Part shown: positions 1-5,428 of the stretch, one piece after another
Layout: the number at the start of each line of letters is the position of its first letter
Position numbering within the stretch: position 1 is the stretch's first letter
IMG/VR virus record: IMGVR_UViG_3300035698_010217
Coordinates: 1 to 50,579 of that record
Length of the DNA: 50,579 bases
Source of the DNA: a virus
Strand: one strand, 5' to 3'
Program-made: the position numbers and the translations under genes
The notes under the pieces: model-generated
The model's database searches: none
Seen by the model: only the letters and a program-made list of their open reading frames with translations
Told to the model about the DNA's origin: nothing

Positions 1-178
1 CAGATAGGAGGATTTCCACTATTCCTTTGTGGCCAAACCGAGCTGCATAGTGCAGAGGCGTCCAACCATCCATACCAGTTGTATTGATATTCGCCCCTTT
101 GGATATAAGAAGTTCGACTGTTTTTGTACAGCCATTCGAAACTGCTTTGTGCAATAGTGGTGTTTTACCTTTACTCAT
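1..178 (-). CDS. Ankyrin-repeat protein, partial (runs off left edge)
   Basis: The first 59 codons of a second ankyrin gene, read leftward from ATG at 178. It begins MSKGKTPLLHKA, the same 12 residues as the complete ankyrin protein immediately upstream, followed by ankyrin signatures (ELLISKGANIN, DGWTPLHYAA). Its ATG overlaps the TGA of the upstream gene (ATGA), so the two are translationally coupled and clearly arose by tandem duplication. Ankyrin repeats bind proteins; the target is unknown. The C-terminus lies outside the window, so total length and any extra domain cannot be judged. Confidence 0.85.
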   Translation of the reverse strand, partial: MSKGKTPLLHKAVSNGCTKTVELLISKGANINTTGMDGWTPLHYAARFGHKGIVEILLS

Positions 179-765
179 TGTTTACCTCCATGTTTTTCAA
201 GAAGTTTAACTGTTTTTGTGTGGCCATTCGAAGCTGCATAGTGTAAAGGTGTTTCACTATACTCATTCTTTGCATTAACATTCGCACCTTTGGATATAAG
301 CAGTTCTGCTATTTTTATATAGCCATTCGAGGCTGCAATGTGCAGAGGTGTCCAGCCATCATCGTCCTTTGCATTGACGTCTGCATCCTTGGATATGAAA
401 AGTTCTGCTGTTTTTGTGCGGCCATCCCAAACTGCATAGTGCAGAGGAGTCCAACCAGACATATTCTTTGCGTTAACATTCGCACCTTTGGATATAAGCA
501 GTTCTGCTATTTTTATATAGCCATTCGAGGCTGCGTTGTGCAAAGGTGTCCAACCATACTTATCTGTTGCATTGACATCTGCACCCATGGATACAAGAAG
601 TTCTGCTGTTTCTTTGTGACCATTCGAAGCTGCAATGTGCAGAGGTGTCCAGCCGTCATCGTCCTTTGCCTTGACATCTGCACCTTTGGATATGAGCAGT
701 TCTGCTGTTTCTGTGCGGCCATCCCAAATTGCCTTGTGCAATAGTGGTGTTTTGCCTTTACTCAT
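175..765 (-). CDS. Ankyrin-repeat protein (about six repeats)
   Basis: A 196-aa protein made almost entirely of 33-residue ankyrin repeats. WTPLH/ETPLH motifs recur every 33 residues, each followed by AASNG or similar, AELLISKGA and DVNAK/NVNAK. I count six repeats, the first a capping variant (TPLLHKAIWDG), with no signal peptide or added domain. The ATG at 765 is preceded by AGAGGAGA. Ankyrin proteins are protein-binding scaffolds. In phages they are sometimes proposed to act on host or eukaryotic partners (the 'ankyphages' of sponge symbionts), but no target can be read from this sequence. Its stop overlaps the start of a downstream paralogue. Repeat-to-repeat DNA identity is high (see the 62-bp repeat), suggesting recent internal duplication or gene conversion. 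Confidence 0.92.
   Translation of the reverse strand: MSKGKTPLLHKAIWDGRTETAELLISKGADVKAKDDDGWTPLHIAASNGHKETAELLVSMGADVNATDKYGWTPLHNAASNGYIKIAELLISKGANVNAKNMSGWTPLHYAVWDGRTKTAELFISKDADVNAKDDDGWTPLHIAASNGYIKIAELLISKGANVNAKNEYSETPLHYAASNGHTKTVKLLEKHGGKQ
275..534 (-). repeat. 62-bp exact internal duplication in ankyrin gene
   Basis: Bases 275-336 and 473-534 are identical over 62 bp. The offset of 198 bp is exactly two 33-residue ankyrin repeats. Identity includes synonymous positions, so it reflects recent duplication or gene conversion rather than protein-level selection. A weaker pair near 340 and 637 has an offset of three repeats. Confidence 0.85.
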
Positions 766-901
766 TGTTCTCCTCTTTCTGGTTTCCCTCTTTTGAACTA
801 TACCCGACTACCCAGCCGAGGTAATAGTTTGTGAGTAGGATTGTTGCAATACACAAGCCCGACTTATCAGCAAGTACCAAATCTACTATGAAATCTAGCA
901 T
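758..901 (-). CDS. Small putative membrane protein (47 aa)
   Basis: Start ATG at 901 is chosen because AAGGAGG sits 5 bases upstream. A longer reading from 1012 would overlap the NADAR gene by 100 bases and lacks such a site. The protein (MLDFIVDLVLADKSG...) has one hydrophobic stretch, roughly residues 15-34 (GLCIATILLTNYYLGWVVGY), followed by a charged tail KEGNQKEENNE. It looks like a single-pass membrane peptide. The stop lies a few bases before the ankyrin start, so it belongs to the same leftward operon. No family recognised. Confidence 0.65.
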   Translation of the reverse strand: MLDFIVDLVLADKSGLCIATILLTNYYLGWVVGYSSKEGNQKEENNE

Positions 902-911
902 ATTGTCCTCC

Positions 912-1469
912 TTATAAAGGCTTAGTGTTCTTGCACTCAGGATAGTTTGAACATCCCAAGAATGGACCAAACTTGCCTTCTCGTCTGACCATGTGGAAAC
1001 CACACCTACCACAAATTACATCTTCTACGTCCTGTAGCTCTATATTATGAAGTTTAGCCAGGTCATGTCGTACTTTCATGAGAATTTTACCTAGGTGGTT
1101 TTGGCCGGTGCCTTTGCATGCTCCCCAGAAGGTATCACCCCAGTGATTACCTTCTATCAGCTCATGTTTATTTGTAGAGAGTAGCAGTTCCTTATATGTA
1201 TCACGATTAAACTTCTGGGTAACAAGACCTTTCATAATGTCTAATTTGACATCATTCCAGTCTGGTCGTAATACGACATTGCCACCCATAGCCTTAGCAC
1301 TAGCTGCTGTAGGTGCTGATGCAATAAGTTTTCTAGTATCAACATCAGTTGTTTTGGCAGCTTGGTATGCATGCTCTACCGAAAAGTAGGACACGCCATC
1401 ATATTCCACTTCCACAGGTGCAAAGTTGCTAAGCCACGAATTGTCTCCCCTGAACGATGATATCGTCAT
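912..1469 (-). CDS. NADAR-domain protein with C-terminal topoisomerase-type zinc ribbon
   Basis: 185 aa. Residues 1 to about 145 match the NADAR/YbiA fold: an N-terminal F-x-G-D-x-S-W-L-S-N-F segment, VSYFSVEHAYQAAKT, and a late block with NHWGDTFWG and GQNHLGKILMKVR. NADAR enzymes cleave N-glycosidic bonds of ADP-ribose-type compounds; some reverse guanosine ADP-ribosylation of DNA, and YbiA-like members act on riboflavin intermediates. Residues about 152-185 form a zinc ribbon of the topoisomerase I C-terminal type (C-x2-C, then GKFGPFLGCSNYPEC). The ribbon probably recruits the enzyme to nucleic acid. Start ATG at 1469 follows AAGGAGGTAAT. In a phage, a counter-defence or NAD-metabolism role is plausible; that is inference. 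Confidence 0.87.
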   Translation of the reverse strand: MTISSFRGDNSWLSNFAPVEVEYDGVSYFSVEHAYQAAKTTDVDTRKLIASAPTAASAKAMGGNVVLRPDWNDVKLDIMKGLVTQKFNRDTYKELLLSTNKHELIEGNHWGDTFWGACKGTGQNHLGKILMKVRHDLAKLHNIELQDVEDVICGRCGFHMVRREGKFGPFLGCSNYPECKNTKPL

Positions 1470-1492
1470 ATTACCTCCTTGGTATTTTCCTC

Positions 1493-1777
1493 TTATACAA
1501 GATTCTCAATAACATTTAAGGTTTTACCGGATTGTATATCCCTCCAGAAATCTCCGGAGGACTTAGCCAACTCTTTAGCAGAGAACTGCATCCCTTTGAG
1601 ACACCCTTCTCTTAGGCCACGGAGTACCTCAGGGTTATCTACATTAATACCTGCTTCCTTTAGCATATGAGCAGCTTGCATTGCTTGTAGTATCATACTA
1701 CGCCCAATAGCTCTGAGAGTAGTATTTTCAAGCGCTGAGATAGCCTCTCGCATTTCCTTGCTTCTTTTTGTTTCCAT
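1493..1777 (-). CDS. Hypothetical protein (94 aa), helical
   Basis: Start ATG at 1777 with AAGGAA nine bases upstream. The protein (METKRSKEMREAISALENTT...) is predicted helical by composition, with no Cys cluster, signal or membrane segment. It ends 23 bases before the NADAR start and is in the same leftward operon. No family recognised. Confidence 0.7.
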   Translation of the reverse strand: METKRSKEMREAISALENTTLRAIGRSMILQAMQAAHMLKEAGINVDNPEVLRGLREGCLKGMQFSAKELAKSSGDFWRDIQSGKTLNVIENLV

Positions 1778-1836
1778 GTAATAGTTCCTTTCTAGTGTAA
1801 GTGGGAGTGGGGTAGTTTATTTTACAGTGATTGAAA

Positions 1837-2022
1837 TTAACTATTCATATGGTTCAACTTCAAGTAGGTCGCCAATAGTGGCACCTGCCCCAGCAGATGA
1901 GTCAGAAGGCTCATAGCCATCTCATGATGGCCATCTAGGTACAATCTAACCGCAGCTTCACACTGCGGTATGTTTGCACTCATAGAATAGCCGAGAACTT
2001 CGAGAACTTGTTGATCCGTCAT
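1837..2022 (-). CDS. Hypothetical protein (61 aa)
   Basis: ATG at 2022 is preferred over the upstream ATG at 2046 because GGAAAGGGG lies just ahead of it and it forms an ATGA overlap with the stop of the gene at 2019-2327. The sequence MTDQQVLEVLGYSM...QCEAAVRLYLDGHHEMAMSLLTHLLGQ looks like a small all-helical protein with a tetratricopeptide-like feel. No confident assignment. Confidence 0.65.
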   Translation of the reverse strand: MTDQQVLEVLGYSMSANIPQCEAAVRLYLDGHHEMAMSLLTHLLGQVPLLATYLKLNHMNS

Positions 2023-2327
2023 CGTATTAACCCCTTTCCAGGACATTGGTAAGGGTTTGGGTTTGGCTTAAACTTCGATATGGCCCCATCGTCGGCGACC
2101 ACTACCGCATTAAAACCAAGGTCGTGGTACACAACTGGGTAGAGATTTATCTCCACCATGAAGATATAAGGGATACCCTTCAACATTTGGATATCCTGAA
2201 TTTGGAAGTCACTTGTGTGCTCCACAGTGATACAATCCCCTTTCTTTGGTAGTTTATCAAGCTCTACCGACTTGATATAATCGGGATCCCCAACGGAATC
2301 CCCTAACACTACATACAGTGCTTTCAT
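2019..2327 (-). CDS. Hypothetical protein (102 aa)
   Basis: Start at ATG 2327, preceded by AAAGGAGG at good spacing. The longer open frame back to 2426 would overlap the zinc-ribbon gene and is rejected. The N-terminus MKALYVVLGDSVGD is followed by a beta-rich, SH3-like pattern: a KLPKKGDCITVEH block, then a hydrophobic strand (IPYIFMVEINLYPVV) and a K/P/N-rich tail. Its stop overlaps the start of the 61-aa gene. Function unknown. Confidence 0.72.
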   Translation of the reverse strand: MKALYVVLGDSVGDPDYIKSVELDKLPKKGDCITVEHTSDFQIQDIQMLKGIPYIFMVEINLYPVVYHDLGFNAVVVADDGAISKFKPNPNPYQCPGKGLIR

Positions 2328-2344
2328 ACTATACCTCCTTTCGA

Positions 2345-2418
2345 CTAAGGGCAGCCTAAGCTGCCCTTCCTCTTTATCGGATACCAATTGGGCCCTACGA
2401 TGAACCCGAAGGTTGACG
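2345..2418. repeat. Diverged repeat copy A with hairpin, in leader of 102-aa gene
   Basis: Contains a perfect 7-bp hairpin, GGGCAGC-CTAA-GCTGCCC (2349-2366). About 40 bases further right lie ATTGGGCC-TACGA and CCGAAGG blocks. The same order of blocks occurs again at 4351-4424. Copy A lies between the zinc-ribbon stop and the RBS of the 102-aa gene, where it would form part of an mRNA leader on the - strand. No T-tract follows the hairpin, so it is a poor terminator. Confidence 0.5.
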
Positions 2419-2419
2419 T

Positions 2420-2563
2420 TTAGCACTCATCCAACTCAGTGCCACAATATGAGCAGTAATACTGCTCTTTGGGCACTGAGTAGTGAGTACCACAATTAGG
2501 ACACCATATACGTGGCTCTTCTTCATGAAGAACCTCTCCATCATAGATTATAATCATCTTCAT
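2420..2563 (-). CDS. Mini zinc-ribbon protein (47 aa)
   Basis: A short gene with a clear Shine-Dalgarno (AAAGGAGATAGAA) ahead of ATG 2563. The protein begins MKMIIIYDGEVLHEEEPRIW and ends with a two-knuckle zinc ribbon, CPNCGTHYSV...YYCSYCGTELDEC (Cys 21, 24, 37, 40). It is almost nothing but a zinc ribbon. Such phage proteins often bind nucleic acid or a host protein; the role here is unknown. Confidence 0.75.
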   Translation of the reverse strand: MKMIIIYDGEVLHEEEPRIWCPNCGTHYSVPKEQYYCSYCGTELDEC

Positions 2564-2600
2564 TTCTATCTCCTTTACATTATGTGAATACACAACTTCT

Positions 2601-3029
2601 CTATGGTGATGGGGTGAATGTTCTTCTCATGACAGCAGTTCCCACCTTTGATTTAACAAATCCGTATGCCTGAATGAACGGCATCGGAATTGCCTGCTCT
2701 TCTTCCAAAGCCCGGAGTTTTTGTACAACCGCAGCCCTTGAGGATACCCTATACTCATAGAAAGAGAACTTCTCTGGATGCCCTTTCGGGAAGGAGAATA
2801 TTATCTGCTTCCAGGCATTTCCATTCTCGACAGTAAGGAGAGCATTAACATAACCTCTCCTCTTACTTTCAATGAGCTCCCACGTTTGAGACTCATCAGT
2901 CAAGGATTCAGTATGTAGAGCCTTGACCTTGTCAAGTTCGGCCTGAATGCGTGCAGTTTCTTCCAGAACTGCTGCGAGCTTCATTTGTTGCGTCTTAACG
3001 GTAACCATTAATTGTGCTTTAGTAGCCAT
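2601..3029 (-). CDS. Hypothetical protein with N-terminal coiled coil (142 aa)
   Basis: Start ATG at 3029 with AGAAGGA upstream. Residues about 15-45 have a heptad-like pattern (KLAAVLEETARIQAELDKVKAL), indicating a coiled coil. This is followed by a mixed, more polar globular part (KQIIFSFPKGHPEKFSFYEY) and a basic tail. A perfect 7-bp hairpin (CTGCCCT-ATA-AGGGCAG, 3041-3057) lies in its leader just upstream of the RBS. No family recognised. Confidence 0.72.
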   Translation of the reverse strand: MATKAQLMVTVKTQQMKLAAVLEETARIQAELDKVKALHTESLTDESQTWELIESKRRGYVNALLTVENGNAWKQIIFSFPKGHPEKFSFYEYRVSSRAAVVQKLRALEEEQAIPMPFIQAYGFVKSKVGTAVMRRTFTPSP

Positions 3030-3070
3030 ATTAAATCCTTCTGCCCTATAAGGGCAGCTAAAGTAAAGGA

Positions 3071-3095
3071 GGGCGTTAGCACAATACTAACGCCC
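3071..3095 (-). terminator. 9-bp perfect hairpin between two - strand genes
   Basis: GGGCGTTAG / CTAACGCCC arms (3071-3079 and 3087-3095) with a 7-base loop, directly after the stop of the 61-aa gene at 3108. On the - strand it is followed by TCCTTTACTTTA, only moderately T-rich. It is therefore a probable weak terminator or RNA-stability element. Confidence 0.5.
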
Positions 3096-3107
3096 TTTGT
3101 TGACCAA

Positions 3108-3293
3108 CTATCCTATACGAGAGGCAAGCTCCTCTCGTAAGTCCCGATACTTGACCATAAGAGTCCGTCGATCGGACTCTCTCAGCCTGGGGTCTCTGTT
3201 AATAATAGCAGAGACTCCAACTCTGATCTCATCACTTGTAAGCTTCTTTACAGCTTGTATTGCAAGCACTTTACGTACTGGTCTATTTCTCAT
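3108..3293 (-). CDS. Hypothetical basic protein (61 aa)
   Basis: ATG 3293 is chosen (GAGGAG nine bases upstream); a TTG fifteen bases further out is less likely. The protein MRNRPVRKVLAIQAVKKL... is strongly basic, with many Arg/Lys and a RESDRRTLMVKYRDLREEL helix, compatible with nucleic-acid binding. The start overlaps the end of the upstream 54-aa gene. Function unknown. Confidence 0.65.
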   Translation of the reverse strand: MRNRPVRKVLAIQAVKKLTSDEIRVGVSAIINRDPRLRESDRRTLMVKYRDLREELASRIG

Positions 3294-3447
3294 GGTTCTT
3301 CTCCTCAATCTTGAGTTCCTGAATACGATCTCTCAGCTTCGCTGAGGACCCGAAATATTCACTCCCACTAACCATATGAAGGGAGCAGCTGGTCCAGTTC
3401 ACATACACTGGACCAGGATTTTTGCATCCTATAAAGAGTAATACCAT
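3283..3447 (-). CDS. Hypothetical protein (54 aa)
   Basis: A short gene supported by GAAGGAGATGTA directly before ATG 3447. It shares TAATG with the stop of the upstream membrane gene and overlaps the next start by eleven bases, which is tight operon packing. It reads MVLLFIGCKNPGPVYVNW..., then a charged helical end KLRDRIQELKIEEKNHEK. The two cysteines (8, 21) are not in a recognised motif. Confidence 0.62.
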   Translation of the reverse strand: MVLLFIGCKNPGPVYVNWTSCSLHMVSGSEYFGSSAKLRDRIQELKIEEKNHEK

Positions 3448-3719
3448 TACATCTCCTTCGTTCTGTTAACAATTGTCTTGCGGGCCGCTTTGACAGTCCT
3501 TCTCCACGTGTGCATGATCATTGGAATCACTACAACAGGCACCACCACTACAATTATAATGGGGGCGATGATACACAGTGGGATAAGTATGGTACCAATG
3601 AGAATGGTACTCACATCCATGACATGCCCCAATACAGAATTGGGGAAGACTCTCTTGGTGAGTCTTCCAACGGTGAAGGTGGTGATACACAGGACGCTAA
3701 TAATAATAACTACAGCCAT
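3447..3719 (-). CDS. Small two-segment membrane protein (90 aa)
   Basis: ATG 3719 with AGAAGGG upstream; the alternative in-frame GTG at 3764 is weaker. Two hydrophobic segments are visible: residues 2-17 (AVVIIISVLCITTFTV) and about 37-69, which includes ILIGTILIPLCIIAPIIIVV and VVPVVVIPMIM. A basic cytoplasmic-type tail follows (HTWRRTVKAARKTIVNRTK). It looks like an inner-membrane protein. Another of the same style is at 4918-5184. Function unknown. Confidence 0.68.
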   Translation of the reverse strand: MAVVIIISVLCITTFTVGRLTKRVFPNSVLGHVMDVSTILIGTILIPLCIIAPIIIVVVVPVVVIPMIMHTWRRTVKAARKTIVNRTKEM

Positions 3720-3828
3720 AATATGGCCCTTCTGCTCCCTAAGGAGCCTTAACAGTATGCACACTCTTAGTTACATATCCAACTCTAACCACGTGGAGGT
3801 GGTGTGCTCTAGAGTCTAAGCAGTTTAA

Positions 3829-3844
3829 AGACCTGCTCAGGTCT
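3829..3844 (-). terminator. Short hairpin after the 72-aa gene
   Basis: AGACCT-GCTC-AGGTCT, a 6-bp perfect stem just past the stop at 3851. On the - strand it is followed by TTTAAACTGC. It is a short candidate terminator, with low certainty because the stem is short. Confidence 0.35.
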
Positions 3845-3850
3845 ATAACA

Positions 3851-4069
3851 TTACTCAGACAGCTTATGGCGCTTGTTAAGAATGTCTGATGCTGAGATAG
3901 CACCCGACATCAAAGCATCCAAAATTGGATACTCTTTGTTGCCTCCCAGGTTACTAACATCGGAACAGAGTACGATCTCTATTCCTGGGAGTAGAGACTC
4001 TTCGTGAAGGAGCACTACTTCTTGGCAGAGCTTCCTCTGTTCTTCGTTTCCGTTAATGAAGTATAACAT
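3851..4069 (-). CDS. Hypothetical protein (72 aa)
   Basis: ATG 4069 is chosen because of AAAGGAGATTGCC directly upstream; the open frame to 4129 has no RBS. The sequence is MLYFINGNEEQRKLCQEVVL...LLPGIEIVLCSDVSNLGG..., ending SASDILNKRHKLSE. It is the first gene of this - strand block after the long control region, so it probably starts a transcript. Two leader hairpins precede it: one at 4090-4115 with 8-bp arms GGGTAAGT/ACTTACCC, and an imperfect one around 4116-4142. Function unknown. Confidence 0.7.
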   Translation of the reverse strand: MLYFINGNEEQRKLCQEVVLLHEESLLPGIEIVLCSDVSNLGGNKEYPILDALMSGAISASDILNKRHKLSE

Positions 4070-4235
4070 GGCAATCTCCTTTAAGTATAGGGTAAGTGGG
4101 TAACACGACTTACCCTGGGCATAGACCATCTATACCCTGGGGTAGGTCATCATGGGTGCTGTGATTGTATTGTATTGTAGTACTCACTACCTATAGTATA
4201 TACTAAAGCTCTATATACATATAGGAAGTCTGGTT
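4070..4235. other. Gene-free stretch, leader hairpins
   Basis: No credible gene. On the - strand this is the leader of the 72-aa gene, with a perfect 8-bp hairpin (4090-4097/4108-4115, 10-base loop) followed by an imperfect one made from CTGGGCATAGA and its near-complement. The part around 4180-4225 is TA-rich. I could not find a convincing promoter in it. Confidence 0.5.
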
Positions 4236-4332
4236 CCATTGAGTGGATATACTCAATCCATTCAATGGGTACACTCAATCCATTGAGTGAACTGTACAAG
4301 CTGATACAATGAACTGGACTCAGCTACTCAAT
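4236..4332. promoter_or_regulatory. Operator-like cluster of ACTCAAT/ATTGAGT half-sites
   Basis: Five exact 7-bp half-sites in both orientations lie at 4238-4244, 4251-4257, 4273-4279, 4282-4288 and 4326-4332. Two pairs form palindromes. One is ATTGAGT-N6-ACTCAAT (4238-4257). The other is the perfect CACTCAATCCATTGAGTG (4272-4289). The direct repeat ACTCAATCCATT occurs at 4251 and 4273, 22 bp apart (about two helical turns). This is typical of a dimeric regulator or replication-initiator site; the protein is not identified. Confidence 0.55.
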
Positions 4333-4350
4333 GGATGGACGTACTCTAAC

Positions 4351-4424
4351 AGACTGGCAGCCTCAGCTGCCTCACTTCTCGCCAGACACCTATTGGGCCG
4401 TACGAACACTCCGAAGGCTGGCTC
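4351..4424. repeat. Diverged repeat copy B with hairpin
   Basis: Same block order as copy A at 2345-2418: hairpin GGCAGC-CTCA-GCTGCC (4356-4371), then ACACC-ATTGGGCCGTACGA and CCGAAGG. Similarity by eye is about 70%, with the stem compensated. No gene occupies it. It may be a relic or a second copy of a structured RNA leader. Confidence 0.5.
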
Positions 4425-4576
4425 CTGCCCACAGAGGTGTGGACATGTGCCTACCGGCCCCTGTGCAGGGGCCTATACGGATATGTGTGCGTGCCCACCC
4501 CCATGCCCTAGCCTACGGCCATGTGCATACAGGGTGTGCCCACAGAGGGGGTGTGCGTACAGGGGTGCATATACGA

Positions 4577-4668
4577 GTGCCTATACAGGTGCATACAGGT
4601 GCCTATACAGATGCCTATACAGGTGCATACAGGTGCCTATACAGGTGCCTATACAGGTGCATATACAT
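4577..4668. repeat. Iteron-like tandem array, 12/10-bp units
   Basis: Eight contiguous units of GTGCCTATACAG or its 10-bp form GTGCATACAG, in the length order 12-10-12-12-10-12-12-12, giving a higher-order 34-bp period. Degenerate units (GTGCATACAGG, GTGCGTACAGG and similar) extend left to about 4440. No spacers exist, so this is not CRISPR. Next to a TA-rich tract, it resembles initiator-binding iterons. Confidence 0.75.
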
Positions 4669-4718
4669 AGTCCCTACTATGCACATACAGGTATATGGCT
4701 ATACACATACCCATATAC

Positions 4719-4805
4719 CTAGATATATACACATGTATATCCTAGATATATACTTATATATATATATATACTTATATATATATATATATTATAGTCTCTA
4801 TACAT
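4719..4805 (-). CDS. Repeat-encoded micro-ORF (28 aa), doubtful
   Basis: ATG 4805 has an excellent Shine-Dalgarno (GAGGAGGTGACT) that overlaps the end of the upstream 35-aa gene. The product is MYRDYN followed by alternating Ile/Tyr (IYIYISIYIYISIY) encoded by the TA microsatellite, then LGYTCVYI. It could be a real short beta-prone or membrane peptide, a leader whose translation matters, or a chance frame created by repeat expansion behind a decaying gene. Confidence 0.35.
   Translation of the reverse strand: MYRDYNIYIYISIYIYISIYLGYTCVYI
4746..4792. repeat. TA-rich low-complexity tract
   Basis: Nearly pure alternating TA with two CTTATATA interruptions, about 80 bp right of the iteron-like array. 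Such a tract melts easily and would serve as a DNA-unwinding element if the array is an origin. Confidence 0.7.
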
Positions 4806-4807
4806 AG

Positions 4808-4915
4808 TCACCTCCTCACTAGACCTACTACGGCAGCTATTGCCGTAGTTGTGACTACCACCATAATAGTCACACCAATTGATAACAGATATGAAATTAT
4901 GTTGATTATGTCCAT
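4808..4915 (-). CDS. Single-pass membrane peptide (35 aa)
   Basis: ATG 4915 with AAAGGAG seven bases upstream, two bases after the stop of the preceding gene. The product is almost entirely one transmembrane helix (MDIINIISYLLSIGVT, then IMVVVTTTAIAAVVG) ending LVRR, the positive-inside end. It belongs to a run of tiny membrane proteins in this operon. Function unknown. Confidence 0.6.
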   Translation of the reverse strand: MDIINIISYLLSIGVTIMVVVTTTAIAAVVGLVRR

Positions 4916-4917
4916 GT

Positions 4918-5184
4918 TTAACTCCTTTCATTGTGGGTGATTTGTTTTACTATTTGTTTTACTTTTGTTGTTTGTAGTACTTTCTGTACTACGACCTTAT
5001 GTAACTTCTGTATTACTATACACATAGTAATACAGAGGATAGTAATACAGAGCATTGTTATAGGGAATTGATAGATCCCTATAACAGTCATAATAGTATT
5101 AATTGCTTTTGTTCTACCTATAAGTATATAGGTAAGAGTAACAGCAACAAGCCAAACAACGATGAATAGAATGAATGAAAACAT
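4918..5184 (-). CDS. Small membrane protein (88 aa)
   Basis: ATG 5184 with AAAGGAGA upstream; the open frame to 5238 has no RBS. Two hydrophobic segments are visible: residues 2-22 (FSFILFIVVWLVAVTLTYIL) and about 30-56 (TIMTVIGIYQFPITMLCITI). A Lys-rich tail follows (KLHKVVVQKVLQTTKVKQIVKQ). It is the first - strand gene left of the divergent region. It may act on the host envelope or in superinfection exclusion, but nothing specific is visible. Confidence 0.65.
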   Translation of the reverse strand: MFSFILFIVVWLVAVTLTYILIGRTKAINTIMTVIGIYQFPITMLCITILCITMCIVIQKLHKVVVQKVLQTTKVKQIVKQITHNERS

Positions 5185-5428
5185 AGTGATTCTCCTTTCA
5201 AGAGAATGGTGATGGGGGTACCGTAAATGGATAAACATATATCCTATAGGTACCTTAACTTAACATCATCACTCACTTACCCTACCAAACCATACCGTAT
5301 ACTAACCATGTACCCCTCATGGGCAGGGGGATGAGGTCGATGTCAAACCAGGATCAAGGGGGTACCGTACTAAGCATGGGGTGGTTATGGGGGAGGGGAT
5401 GGGGTAGGTGTGAAACTTTATAATGGTC
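5185..5428. promoter_or_regulatory. Divergent intergenic region: direct repeat and G-run cluster
   Basis: No gene. It holds an exact 12-bp direct repeat GGGGGTACCGTA (5214-5225 and 5358-5369). It also holds four G-runs on the + strand (5378-5381, 5389-5393, 5395-5398, 5401-5404) with loops of 7, 1 and 2 bases, which fits the G-quadruplex consensus. The cluster ends 24 bases before the -35 of the rightward promoter. A leftward promoter must lie here too, but I could not define one. Confidence 0.6.

Noticed and set aside
340-744. + strand open frame opposite the ankyrin gene
   Set aside because: Antisense shadow of the repeats; Cys/Ile-rich nonsense without RBS.
758-1012. Longer 84-codon form of the small membrane gene
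   Set aside because: Overlaps the NADAR coding end by 100 bases and has no Shine-Dalgarno; the ATG at 901 has a near-perfect one.
4577-4668. Possible CRISPR array
   Set aside because: Units are only 10-12 bp with no unique spacers, and no cas genes are near.
4309-4807. Long + strand open frames rich in Tyr/Arg/Cys repeats
   Set aside because: They are produced by the tandem 12/10-bp repeats and have no ribosome site; their composition is repeat-driven.
5341-5346. TTGACA on the - strand in the divergent region
   Set aside because: No acceptable -10 box at 16-18 bp, so no leftward promoter was called.
5419-5424. TATAAT as a -10 box
   Set aside because: The base pairs 17 upstream read GGGATG, far from a -35; the TTGACA/TATACT pair just downstream is much better.
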